DNA of 61,469 nucleotides from Syntrophomonadaceae bacterium. Its GTDB lineage: Bacteria > Bacillota > Dethiobacteria > DTU022. The position numbers were made by a program, and so were the translations under genes. The notes below the pieces were generated by a model that searched no databases, was not told the DNA's origin, and saw nothing but the letters and a program-made list of their open reading frames with translations. Shown in pieces: positions 8,135 through 17,169 of this stretch. The stretch is taken from positions 1 to 61,469 of the forward strand of contig PWYU01000089.1 in the NCBI GenBank assembly GCA_003567725.1, written 5' to 3'. The stretch's first letter is position 1. The number at the start of each line of letters is the position of its first letter.

Positions 8135-9973
8135 GTGGCATATCTAAGCCTTTACAGGCTTCATCGCCCCCTTACATTTGCCGATATGACCGGGCAGGAA
8201 CATATTACTCGAACCCTCAGCAATGCTATGGTTAATGAGCGTTTAGCCCATGCCTATCTTTTCTGCGGCCCACGCGGCACAGGGAAAACCACAGTGGCCA
8301 AGATATTGGCCAGGGCTGTAAACTGTGTGCAATATCCGGCCCCGGAACCATGTGGTAAATGTTCTGCCTGTAAAAATATCGCTGCCGGGGTCTCCATGGA
8401 TGTTATTGAAATGGACGCTGCTTCAAACCGGGGCATTGACGAAATCCGAGAGCTGCGGGAAAGAAGCCGCTATGCAAGCGGCGAAAACCGCTACAAAGTT
8501 TATATTATCGATGAAGCCCATATGCTAACTACAGAAGCTTGTAATGCTTTTCTTAAAACTTTAGAGGAACCGCCTCAGAATGTCATATTTATTTTGGCTA
8601 CTACCGATCCCTCACGTCTTCCTTCAACCATAGTATCCCGCTGTCAACGCTTTGATTTTCACCTGCTGACAGTTGATCAAATCCGGCAGCGCATTGAGTA
8701 TATCTTAAAAGAGGAAAATCGGTTATCTGATTCGGAGGCGGTCATATTAATGGCGCGGTTGGCTGATGGCTCCCTGCGCGATGCTCTCGGAATCCTGGAG
8801 CAGTGTGCTGCTTACAGCGAAGAATCTATTTCCGCCGAACATGTTCGTATTGTCACCGGAGCGACTATGACCGAAACAATAGAAGCTTTAATCAAGGCTG
8901 CTGTGGAAAACGATCCCGATTCGGGTTTGGAAATAATTGAGCAGGTAGTTTACAGCGGCCGGGATCTGCAGTTATTGGTGCGAGATCTGACTTTTGTTTT
9001 CAGCAGGCTTCTTCTGACTGAGAACAGAAGGGGACGGGCAGAAAGGGTAAATAGCCATGGCTTTGAAGATCTTGTCCAAAAATACCGTGATAAAATAGAC
9101 CGGGGGTTGTTATTGGAATCGGTAGAGCTGTGGCATGAAATTGGCAATGAACTTAAGCATGCACGAGTCCCTCAGTTTATTCTGGAAGTATCATTCATCC
9201 GTTTGCTCAGACTGCTGCATGGCCGTCCGAAAATCCCTGCTTCAGAAAGCCGGGAGCAGGTTTCAGAAGAAGAATATAAAAAAGTTTCCGGCCCGAAAGT
9301 GGTTTTTCCGGAAGAAAAAAATGAGATCCCTCAGGATGATAAACCGGTCCTTACTGTTTCTGACTCTCCGCCGGTCAAAGGGCCTTTTGAAAGCAGTCCT
9401 GAGGTTTTGTCCGGCGGGGCAGGAGAAGATAAGAATAAGGAAGTGTCGCCAGAGAGTGACCTATTTGCCAGGCTAAAAGAGGATTGGCCGCGCATTGTCC
9501 GAGAGCTCAAAAAGAAACAGAAAAGCACAGCTGCCTGGTTGGAGCCAGCCAGGCTGGAAGATCTGCGGGGGCGTTTAATATGCCTCAGCTATCCTGCAGA
9601 ATACACTATGCATCAGCTGCGGATCATGGAAAACAGCCATCGCAAGCTGGTGGAAGAGGTGCTGTCTGATTATTGCCGTATGCCGGTTAATATTAAAGCT
9701 GAATTTGAGCAGCAAGGAGCAGCAGATGAGGATAACAGCGAATCCCAAAATGTTGTAAAAGAAACCAGTAACACCTATGATAGTGATAAGGCCGTCTACG
9801 CAGATAATAAAAAAATTAAAGCTAAGCCTAAAGAACAGGAATCAAATTCAGCTTTTTCAGCACAGCAAAAAGAACCTGAACCCGGATCTCAAGGCAAAGA
9901 AGTGCAGGAAAACCCACTAAGCGCCGAAGAGGCGATGGAATTGCTTGGTGGTAAGCTAATTGATCCTGATTGA
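8135..9973 (+). CDS. dnaX: DNA polymerase III subunits gamma/tau
   Basis: The clamp-loader ATPase of the replicative polymerase, 612 residues. Visible features are the P-loop GPRGTGKT at about 45-52, a zinc module (NC...PCGKCSAC) at about 62-76, the Walker B DEAH, and the sensor SRCQRFDF. The region after about residue 370 is a variable, Glu/Lys-rich linker with a small folded C-terminus. GTG 8135 is the best start, nine bases after TGAGGTG; an upstream in-frame GTG at 8123 overlaps that site. A run of seven A residues at 9809-9815 lies in frame as AAA AAA A (see findings). It is followed by ybaB and recR, the classic order. Confidence 0.96.
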   Translation: MAYLSLYRLHRPLTFADMTGQEHITRTLSNAMVNERLAHAYLFCGPRGTGKTTVAKILARAVNCVQYPAPEPCGKCSACKNIAAGVSMDVIEMDAASNRGIDEIRELRERSRYASGENRYKVYIIDEAHMLTTEACNAFLKTLEEPPQNVIFILATTDPSRLPSTIVSRCQRFDFHLLTVDQIRQRIEYILKEENRLSDSEAVILMARLADGSLRDALGILEQCAAYSEESISAEHVRIVTGATMTETIEALIKAAVENDPDSGLEIIEQVVYSGRDLQLLVRDLTFVFSRLLLTENRRGRAERVNSHGFEDLVQKYRDKIDRGLLLESVELWHEIGNELKHARVPQFILEVSFIRLLRLLHGRPKIPASESREQVSEEEYKKVSGPKVVFPEEKNEIPQDDKPVLTVSDSPPVKGPFESSPEVLSGGAGEDKNKEVSPESDLFARLKEDWPRIVRELKKKQKSTAAWLEPARLEDLRGRLICLSYPAEYTMHQLRIMENSHRKLVEEVLSDYCRMPVNIKAEFEQQGAADEDNSESQNVVKETSNTYDSDKAVYADNKKIKAKPKEQESNSAFSAQQKEPEPGSQGKEVQENPLSAEEAMELLGGKLIDPD

Positions 9974-9993
9974 AATAGAGAGGAGGAATAGTG

Positions 9994-10314
9994 ATGCCCA
10001 ACGGTGGAATGTCTAAAATGATGAAGCAATTACAGAAAGCCCAGGCTGAAATGAGCAGAATGCAGGAAGAGCTGGCTTCTAAAACGGTAGAAAGCTCCAG
10101 TGGGGGCGGAGCAGTCCGGGTAGTGGCTGATGGCCAAAAGAACCTGGTTTCCCTGCAAATCGATCCTGAAGCTTTAAGCGAAGATAATAAGGAAATGCTT
10201 GAGGATATGATCATTGCTGCTGTAAATGAAGCTTTTCAACGGGTTGATGAAATGATTTCTTCTGAAATGCAAAAAATAACCGGCGGGATGAATCTGCCCC
10301 CGGGCATGTTTTAA
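9994..10314 (+). CDS. ybaB: YbaB/EbfC family nucleoid-associated protein
   Basis: A 106-residue DNA-binding protein of the YbaB/EbfC family, which forms dimers and coats the nucleoid. The N-terminus is a Met/Gln/Lys-rich helix (KMMKQLQKAQAEMSRMQEEL), followed by the conserved GGGAVRVVADG and DPEAL segments. The start is ATG 9994 after AGGAGG at 9981-9986; a GTG codon directly before it is also in frame. It lies between dnaX and recR as in most bacteria. Confidence 0.93.
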   Translation: MPNGGMSKMMKQLQKAQAEMSRMQEELASKTVESSSGGGAVRVVADGQKNLVSLQIDPEALSEDNKEMLEDMIIAAVNEAFQRVDEMISSEMQKITGGMNLPPGMF

Positions 10315-10342
10315 ATTCCAAGGAGGTATTATGTAAAAAGTT

Positions 10343-10939
10343 ATGGTTTATCCTGGCGCTTTAAAGAAACTGGTTGAAGTTTTGTGCCGTTTTCCCGGGG
10401 TAGGGCCGAAAACTGCCCAGAGACTGGCTTTTTTTTTACTTGGCCGGTCCCGGGAAGAGGTTGTCGCTATAGCCAGGGCCATGGTAGAAGCCAAGGATAA
10501 ACTTACCTTTTGCGAGGAATGTGGGAGTTTGGCTGAAGCAGAGCACTGCAGCTACTGCAGTGATCCTAAAAGGGATAGAAGCCTGCTCTGTGTTGTCCAG
10601 GAGCCCCGTGATGTTCTGGTGCTTGAGCAAACCGGTAAATACCGGGGGCTTTATCATGTCCTGCACGGGGCTTTATCTCCCCTGGATGGTATTGGCCCGG
10701 AAGAGCTAAAGCTGGATCACCTGGTCCAGCGGGCTGAAGAATTGAAAGTGCAAGAAGTAATCATCGCCACCAATCCCAATGTAGAAGGCGATGCTACTGC
10801 CGGTTATTTAGCCAGGCTTTTTAATTCCCTGGATCTAAGGGTGACAAGAATAGCCTTCGGCTTGCCGGTAGGTGGCGATATCGAATATGCCGATGAGTTA
10901 ACCCTCAGCAGGGCTCTTGATGGCCGCCGGGAAATGTAG
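10343..10939 (+). CDS. recR: Recombination mediator RecR
   Basis: A 198-residue protein that works with RecF and RecO to load RecA on gaps. It shows the N-terminal helix-hairpin-helix (FPGVGPKTAQRLAF), the zinc finger C57, C60, C69, C72, and the Toprim core with EVIIATNPNVEGDATAGYL. Its length is normal. The start is ATG 10343, matching the family N-terminus (MxYP). The ribosome binding site AGGAGG (10321-10326) is 16 bases away, and an ATG immediately followed by TAA occupies the closer position at 10331-10336. Confidence 0.95.
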   Translation: MVYPGALKKLVEVLCRFPGVGPKTAQRLAFFLLGRSREEVVAIARAMVEAKDKLTFCEECGSLAEAEHCSYCSDPKRDRSLLCVVQEPRDVLVLEQTGKYRGLYHVLHGALSPLDGIGPEELKLDHLVQRAEELKVQEVIIATNPNVEGDATAGYLARLFNSLDLRVTRIAFGLPVGGDIEYADELTLSRALDGRREM

Positions 10940-10943
10940 GAGC

Positions 10944-11564
10944 TTAACCTGGGTATTTTTTCATCACACCGTTAACTATAGCCGGTAGATGAGCGTAATC
11001 TTCAGTAGGCAGGTATGAAGCGGCCGCTTCGTCAAAAAGAATGTTGGCCGAGGATTGGATTTCTTCGTCGCCTGGCCATAATACGAAGCAGATTGGGACT
11101 CTTGGCAGAACAGGGATAACCATACTTATCCCACTCATTGATACTTCAAAACCTCCAATGGCGGCTGCTGCTTTGCGGAATTGCTCGGAATTTTCGCCGA
11201 ATGTTTTTAAAAAAGGGTAAATAGCTCTTTTCTTAAATGGCTCATTATAGATATCTCCCCCGGGCAGATGACGGTAAGCAATCCAGCGGCCAGTAAGCGA
11301 AGTGCCATCGGCAGTAACAAGGTAATGAAGAATTATTATGGTTAAATACTGGGATGCAGGGCTGTCATCACTGGTAGTAACTATGCCGGAAGGGTGTTCT
11401 ACCCGGTATTCTTCATTAATAAAAGGCAGGGTAATTATTTTTTTTGTTTTATCATAATCTGCGCCCGCTTTTTCCGCCGCCTGAGCCGGATCCAAACTGG
11501 AAAAACTATTTTCTGCTTCTTGCTGGGTAACATCAAGATTCATAAAACTCCGTTTTTTGGTCAT
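10944..11564 (-). CDS. DUF3786-domain protein
   Basis: A 206-residue protein recognisable by the DUF3786 core: a central LHYLVTADGTSLTGRWIAYRHLPGG segment (given here only as a landmark at about residues 79-103), then YNEPFKKRAIYPFLKTFG and a C-terminal VPICFVLWPGDEE. The fold and biochemistry are unknown to me; family members are common in anaerobes with corrinoid and methyl-transfer metabolism. It overlaps the upstream alpha/beta hydrolase gene by four bases, so the two are translationally coupled. Confidence 0.7.
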   Translation of the reverse strand: MTKKRSFMNLDVTQQEAENSFSSLDPAQAAEKAGADYDKTKKIITLPFINEEYRVEHPSGIVTTSDDSPASQYLTIIILHYLVTADGTSLTGRWIAYRHLPGGDIYNEPFKKRAIYPFLKTFGENSEQFRKAAAAIGGFEVSMSGISMVIPVLPRVPICFVLWPGDEEIQSSANILFDEAAASYLPTEDYAHLPAIVNGVMKKYPG

Positions 11565-12349
11565 ATTAAATCCTCCTCTATAAAATTAGCAATGGCCCGG
11601 TTGACTGCTTGTGGCTTTTCAAGCATAACCATATGGCCGGCTTCTTCAATTATTTCCAGGCGGCTTTGCTGTAACTTTTCTTTAAGAAAAAGGCTATATT
11701 TTACGGGGGTCATATTATCTTGATCGCCGCAGACAATCAAGCTGGGCGTTTTAATACGAAACAGGTTTTCTATGATGTCAAAATTGTTGCAGGCTCTAAA
11801 ATCAGCCAGACAAACAGAAGGGTCGAGATTGGTTATTTCCCTGCGGCCTAAATCAATTAATTGTTTGGGGGCACCAGGAGCATATAGATGCTTAAGCATG
11901 ATATCCGGTATTTTTCTTTCCTGCAGTTTTTCCAGAATAGCAGGTAAAACTCTTAAGCGGGCGCCGGTGCTAACCAGAATCAAACCACTTAAAGCATCGG
12001 GATATTTTAAAGCGTAGGCCAGCGCTATGGCTCCACCCATGGAGTGTCCGGCCAATATATAATTTTCAAGACCGAGATTTTTAGAAAAACTGCGCACCCA
12101 TTCTCGATACATGTTGATATCGTCAAAAGCTTTTCCTTCTGAGCGTCCGTGGCCGGGCAGATCAACGGCAAAAGGGTTAACTGATAGCGGCATATTTTTA
12201 CACTGGTTATGCCAGTGATGGTGCCCTCCGCCGGAGCCATGGCAAAATAATACTGGCACTCCTGCTTTTTCCTTGTCGCCGGAATAATAGGTTTTAATGC
12301 CGTTGATCCTTAGGTAAGGCAATTCTGTTTCGCATCCTTCCTGGCCCAT
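11561..12349 (-). CDS. Alpha/beta-fold hydrolase
   Basis: A 262-residue serine hydrolase. The nucleophile elbow GHSMGG places Ser at residue 103, an acidic residue sits in CGDQDNMTP, and the catalytic His is in EEAGHMVMLEKP. The oxyanion-hole motif HGSGGG is near residue 38. It heads a two-gene leftward operon with the DUF3786 gene, inserted between recR and guaB where Bacillus has bofA. Substrate unknown; the family includes esterases, C-C hydrolases and haloperoxidase-like enzymes. Confidence 0.85.
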   Translation of the reverse strand: MGQEGCETELPYLRINGIKTYYSGDKEKAGVPVLFCHGSGGGHHHWHNQCKNMPLSVNPFAVDLPGHGRSEGKAFDDINMYREWVRSFSKNLGLENYILAGHSMGGAIALAYALKYPDALSGLILVSTGARLRVLPAILEKLQERKIPDIMLKHLYAPGAPKQLIDLGRREITNLDPSVCLADFRACNNFDIIENLFRIKTPSLIVCGDQDNMTPVKYSLFLKEKLQQSRLEIIEEAGHMVMLEKPQAVNRAIANFIEEDLI

Positions 12350-12474
12350 TTTCCTTTACCATTGCAAGATCTCATTAATTTTCTTTCGTGATGATTATAA
12401 AAATATCCTGCTCCAGGTTAATAATTGAAGGTTATTTGGCTTAAAGTGCTCATTATTAGAAGGCGTTTACGCAG

Positions 12475-12503
12475 TTGACACTCCCGGAGGCGTTTGTTAT
12501 GAT
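12475..12503 (+). promoter_or_regulatory. Sigma-A-type promoter of guaB
   Basis: A perfect TTGACA at 12475-12480 and a near-consensus TATGAT at 12498-12503 are separated by 17 bases. The only gene downstream is guaB, whose likely TTG start is at 12562. Confidence 0.85.
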
Positions 12504-12510
12504 CATTTAA

Positions 12511-14016
<1,506 letters not shown>

Positions 14017-14046
14017 TAGTTTTTAAGGAAACTATATTGTCCGGAG

Positions 14047-14078
14047 ACCGCAGGCCGGCACCGCCCGCGGTTTTTTTC
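14047..14078 (+). terminator. Rho-independent terminator of guaB
   Basis: Stem ACCGCxGGC/GCCxGCGGT with one internal mismatch, followed by TTTTTTT. It ends the guaB transcript. Confidence 0.85.
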
Positions 14079-14102
14079 TTTATAGCAGCTGCCTAAGCGC
14101 CC

Positions 14103-14131
14103 TTTAACCAGATCTGATCCGGCGTTATAAT
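14103..14131 (+). promoter_or_regulatory. Probable promoter of the tmk-holB-ricT operon
   Basis: TTTAAC at 14103-14108 and a perfect TATAAT at 14126-14131 with 17-base spacing, about 50 bases before tmk. Confidence 0.65.
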
Positions 14132-14184
14132 ATAATCAAGCAGTGCTTTAAAGACAACAATTCTGACAGATATATAATAACGAG

Positions 14185-14841
14185 GTGTTTAAAACGGGCG
14201 GTTTACTTGTTTCTCTGGAAGGAATTGATGGTTGCGGAAAATCAACCCAATTTGAGTTATTACAAGCCAGGCTTGCCGAGAAAGGTATTCCCTTTATTGC
14301 GGTCCGAGAGCCAGGTGGAACCGCAGTGGGCGAAGGTATCCGGAAGGTTCTTTTGCAGACGAGTTATTCATTAACTACTGAAGCGGAAATGCTCCTTTAT
14401 TTAGCAGCCCGGGCAGAATTGTGTAAACAGATCATTTTACCATCCTTAAGGGAAGGTAAGATGGTACTTTGTGACCGGTTTATCGATTCTACGCAAGCTT
14501 ACCAGGGCTATGGTGGCGGGCTGGATCTGAGATGGATAAAGCAGCTTAACTGGCAAGTAACCGGAGGACGTCTTCCGGATCTTACATTTATCTTAAACCT
14601 TTCAGTGGAGAAGGCTGCTGAAAGGCGCGGCAGCAGTTTGGATCGTCTGGAAATGCGGGACTTAAGTTATCACAGAAGGGTTCAGCAAGGATACCTAAAA
14701 GTCGCCCGGCAGGAGCCTGAACGAGTAGAGGTGCTTGATGCTGCCATGGCAAAAGATAACTTATTTACTGTCTTATGGAGTAAACTGCAGCCTGTCATAG
14801 AAATGTATTATAAAATGAGGTCGGACCATGACTTTCAGTAA
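14185..14841 (+). CDS. tmk: Thymidylate kinase
   Basis: A 218-residue kinase converting dTMP to dTDP. The P-loop is GIDGCGKST near residues 13-21, the DR(F/Y) motif is CDRFIDST, and REPGG is conserved. The start is uncertain: GTG 14185 is the only canonical codon before the conserved region, yet it overlaps the only Shine-Dalgarno-like site (GAGGTG 14182-14187). holB overlaps the end by 14 bases, so translation is coupled. Confidence 0.93.
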   Translation: MFKTGGLLVSLEGIDGCGKSTQFELLQARLAEKGIPFIAVREPGGTAVGEGIRKVLLQTSYSLTTEAEMLLYLAARAELCKQIILPSLREGKMVLCDRFIDSTQAYQGYGGGLDLRWIKQLNWQVTGGRLPDLTFILNLSVEKAAERRGSSLDRLEMRDLSYHRRVQQGYLKVARQEPERVEVLDAAMAKDNLFTVLWSKLQPVIEMYYKMRSDHDFQ

Positions 14842-15805
14842 GTTGATTGGCCAGGATCCACTGCGTCGAACACTGAACCGTTTGTTGAAATATGATCGCT
14901 TAAGCCATGCAGTTTTGATAGCCGGACCGCCCGGAAGCGGTAAGCAGGCCTGGGGCCAGGCTCTGGCTATGACTATACTTTGTACCGATTCAGCTTCAGG
15001 CGAAGCATGCATTAAGTGTCCATCCTGCCGTCAATTTGCCAGCAATAATCACCCGGAATATTTTGTTCTGGAACCGGATGGTGCTAAGCTAAAGATAGAT
15101 CAGATCCGTTCGATAAGAAACAGGTTTCACCTTGCGGGAGGAAAAAAAGTTTGCCTGATTAAACAGGCTGAAGTTATGACGGCTGAAGCATCTTCGTCGT
15201 TGTTAAAAATTCTGGAAGAACCGCCTGAAGGTTTATACTTTATTTTGCTATCTGAACAACCACGGCAGCTTTTTGAAACAATTCTTTCCAGATGTCAGCG
15301 CTATTATCTGCACCCTTTAAAACAGGAAGACATTAAAGATCTGCTGATTAGTAATCAGGCGATGAACAGAGAAAAAGCTTCTATATTGGCCCGATTGAGC
15401 AGGGGTATTCCCGGCCGGGCTTATGAGCTGGCGGAAGATGAAACATTTGATCGTCGCCGCGAGGAAGCGGAAAGCCTTGCTATCAGCCTGATGTCGGGGG
15501 ATGAAAGCGCTTACCACTTGCTGGAAAAAGCTCTTTCATTGGCTGAAAGAGAAGACCTGTCCTCATTTCTTGAGTTACTTTGTTATGCTTTTCGTGACGG
15601 CCTGGTTATGAATTATTGCCGGGATGATCGGTTGTTAATCGACCCCGGGCGCCCTTCATTGCATGAAAGAGGTTTAGAAATGCCCAGCCTGGAAGCAGCT
15701 ATTTGTTTAATTAACCATACCAGTTATGAATTGGCTGCAACTAATGTCAATCGACGTTTGTTACTTGAAAAGATGCTTATAATGATGCAAAGGAGGTTCA
15801 ATTAA
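14828..15805 (+). CDS. holB: DNA polymerase III subunit delta'
   Basis: A 325-residue clamp-loader subunit. It has the AAA+ fold with a P-loop-like GPPGSGKQ at residues 33-40, where Gln replaces the usual Ser/Thr. This suggests it does not hydrolyse ATP, as is known for delta' in other bacteria. A zinc module is present (CTDS...CIKCPSC), and the sensor SRCQRYY is conserved. It overlaps tmk by 14 bases and ricT by one base, forming a tight operon tmk-holB-ricT as in Bacillus. Confidence 0.9.
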   Translation: MTFSKLIGQDPLRRTLNRLLKYDRLSHAVLIAGPPGSGKQAWGQALAMTILCTDSASGEACIKCPSCRQFASNNHPEYFVLEPDGAKLKIDQIRSIRNRFHLAGGKKVCLIKQAEVMTAEASSSLLKILEEPPEGLYFILLSEQPRQLFETILSRCQRYYLHPLKQEDIKDLLISNQAMNREKASILARLSRGIPGRAYELAEDETFDRRREEAESLAISLMSGDESAYHLLEKALSLAEREDLSSFLELLCYAFRDGLVMNYCRDDRLLIDPGRPSLHERGLEMPSLEAAICLINHTSYELAATNVNRRLLLEKMLIMMQRRFN

Positions 15806-16614
15806 TGCCAAAAATAGTTGGAATCCGGTTCAAAATTGCCGGTAAAGCATATTACTTTGAGCCAGGTTCATATAAACTCGATAAAGGCGACCATGTAATA
15901 GTAGAAACGTCCCGGGGCAAAGAAATTGGTGAGATAGTTATTGCAGAAAGAGATGTTTCTGAAGAAGAGCTGGTTTTTCCTTTAAAAAAAGTTCTTCGTA
16001 AAGCCTCAGATGCTGATTTTGCCCAGGTTGAAGAAAATGCAAATAAAGAATCTACCGCTTTTAATAAATGCCAGCAAAAAATTAAAGAGCACAGCCTGGA
16101 TATGAAACTTGTAGGCGTGGAGTATACTTTTGATCGTAATAAAATTATTTTTTACTTTACATCTGAAGAAAGGGTGGATTTCAGGGAACTGGTCAAAGAC
16201 CTGGCATCAATTTTTAAAACGCGGATTGAGCTGCGTCAGATCGGGGTCCGTGATGAAGCTAAAATCAAGGGCGGTATCGGTCCCTGCGGAAGGCCTTTTT
16301 GCTGCAGCACTTTCCTGGAAGATTTTGAGCCGGTATCTATTCGAATGGCCAAAGGTCAAAATCTGTCCCTTAACCCAACCAAGATATCAGGAGTTTGCGG
16401 ACGTTTAATGTGCTGCCTTCGTTTTGAAGCCAGTAGTTATGAAGATTCTCAAGATCAACTGCCCAGGCTGGGTGAAACTGTAATAACACCCGATGGTGAA
16501 GGCATTGTTAAGGAAGTTGACAAAAGCAAGAAAGTGGTGGTTAAACTTCAAGAGTCCGGATATACCAGGACATTTCCCCTGGAAGAGATAGATATGCTGC
16601 AGGACGAAAAATAG
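15805..16614 (+). CDS. ricT: PSP1-domain protein RicT (YaaT)
   Basis: A 269-residue PSP1-domain protein. In Bacillus it forms the RicA-RicF-RicT complex, which carries iron-sulfur clusters and modulates RNase Y-dependent mRNA maturation. The cluster-binding cysteines are visible: C161, C166, C167 (CGRPFCC) and C198, C203, C204 (CGRLMCC). The start ATG overlaps the holB stop as TAATG. A shared terminator follows. Confidence 0.92.
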   Translation: MPKIVGIRFKIAGKAYYFEPGSYKLDKGDHVIVETSRGKEIGEIVIAERDVSEEELVFPLKKVLRKASDADFAQVEENANKESTAFNKCQQKIKEHSLDMKLVGVEYTFDRNKIIFYFTSEERVDFRELVKDLASIFKTRIELRQIGVRDEAKIKGGIGPCGRPFCCSTFLEDFEPVSIRMAKGQNLSLNPTKISGVCGRLMCCLRFEASSYEDSQDQLPRLGETVITPDGEGIVKEVDKSKKVVVKLQESGYTRTFPLEEIDMLQDEK

Positions 16615-16643
16615 TTTTAGCGGTTGGAAATAATATGGTCACA

Positions 16644-16680
16644 TAAAAAAGGGGCAAAAAAATTACTGCCCCCTTTTTAA
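16644..16680. terminator. Bidirectional terminator between ricT and abrB
   Basis: The hairpin AAAAAGGGGCA/TGCCCCCTTTTT has A and T runs on both sides, so it can terminate the rightward ricT operon and the leftward abrB gene. Confidence 0.85.
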
Positions 16681-16704
16681 GTAACTTTCTGCTGGATTTA
16701 CTGC

Positions 16705-16953
16705 TTATTCTTTGGCCAGTTTATCCACACATTCCTGGCATACAATGCGGTTCCCAAAGTGTTTTACATGATCTGCATTGCCGCAGAATAAACAGGCCGG
16801 TTCATATTTCTTAAGAATGATTCTATCTGAATCAACATAAATCTCGAGGGCATCTTTTACTTCAATACCTAAAGTCCTTCTTAATTCTATCGGAATAACT
16901 ACTCTTCCCAATTCATCTACTTTTCTTACAATACCCGTTGATTTCAAGAGCAT
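16705..16953 (-). CDS. AbrB-family transition-state regulator
   Basis: An 82-residue DNA-binding regulator of the AbrB/Abh type. The N-terminal swapped-hairpin domain shows STGIVRKVDELGRVVIP and LRRTLGI. The C-terminal part holds four cysteines, C54, C57, C72 and C75, spaced like a small zinc finger. The start is ATG 16953, directly after AAGGAGG; a longer frame to 17013 adds a tail that overlaps this ribosome site. It is divergent from metG, the position AbrB holds in Bacillus. Confidence 0.88.
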   Translation of the reverse strand: MLLKSTGIVRKVDELGRVVIPIELRRTLGIEVKDALEIYVDSDRIILKKYEPACLFCGNADHVKHFGNRIVCQECVDKLAKE

Positions 16954-17105
16954 TTCCTCCTTTTCATCATAATGGGGCAACTTTGGTTCGATTATTATAC
17001 CAGTAATTGCCATGGTAAGTCAATAGGTATTTTCCCAAATTAATCAACTTTACAAGAATATTACATGTTTGTTTTTTTCTATAATGAAAAGCAGTAAGCC
17101 ATACC

Positions 17106-17133
17106 TTGACACCTTTAAAGGCTTTGATATAAT
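17106..17133 (+). promoter_or_regulatory. Sigma-A-type promoter of metG
   Basis: A perfect TTGACA at 17106-17111 and a perfect TATAAT at 17128-17133 with 16-base spacing. Transcription probably continues into tatD. Confidence 0.85.
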
Positions 17134-17169
17134 AGCGTCATCCTGAGTAATCAATAGGAGGCCCTAACA

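Noticed and set aside
14828-15805. holB as a defective gene because of its altered P-loop (GPPGSGKQ)
   Set aside because: Delta' subunits of other bacteria also lack a functional ATP site, so the change is expected rather than a sign of decay.
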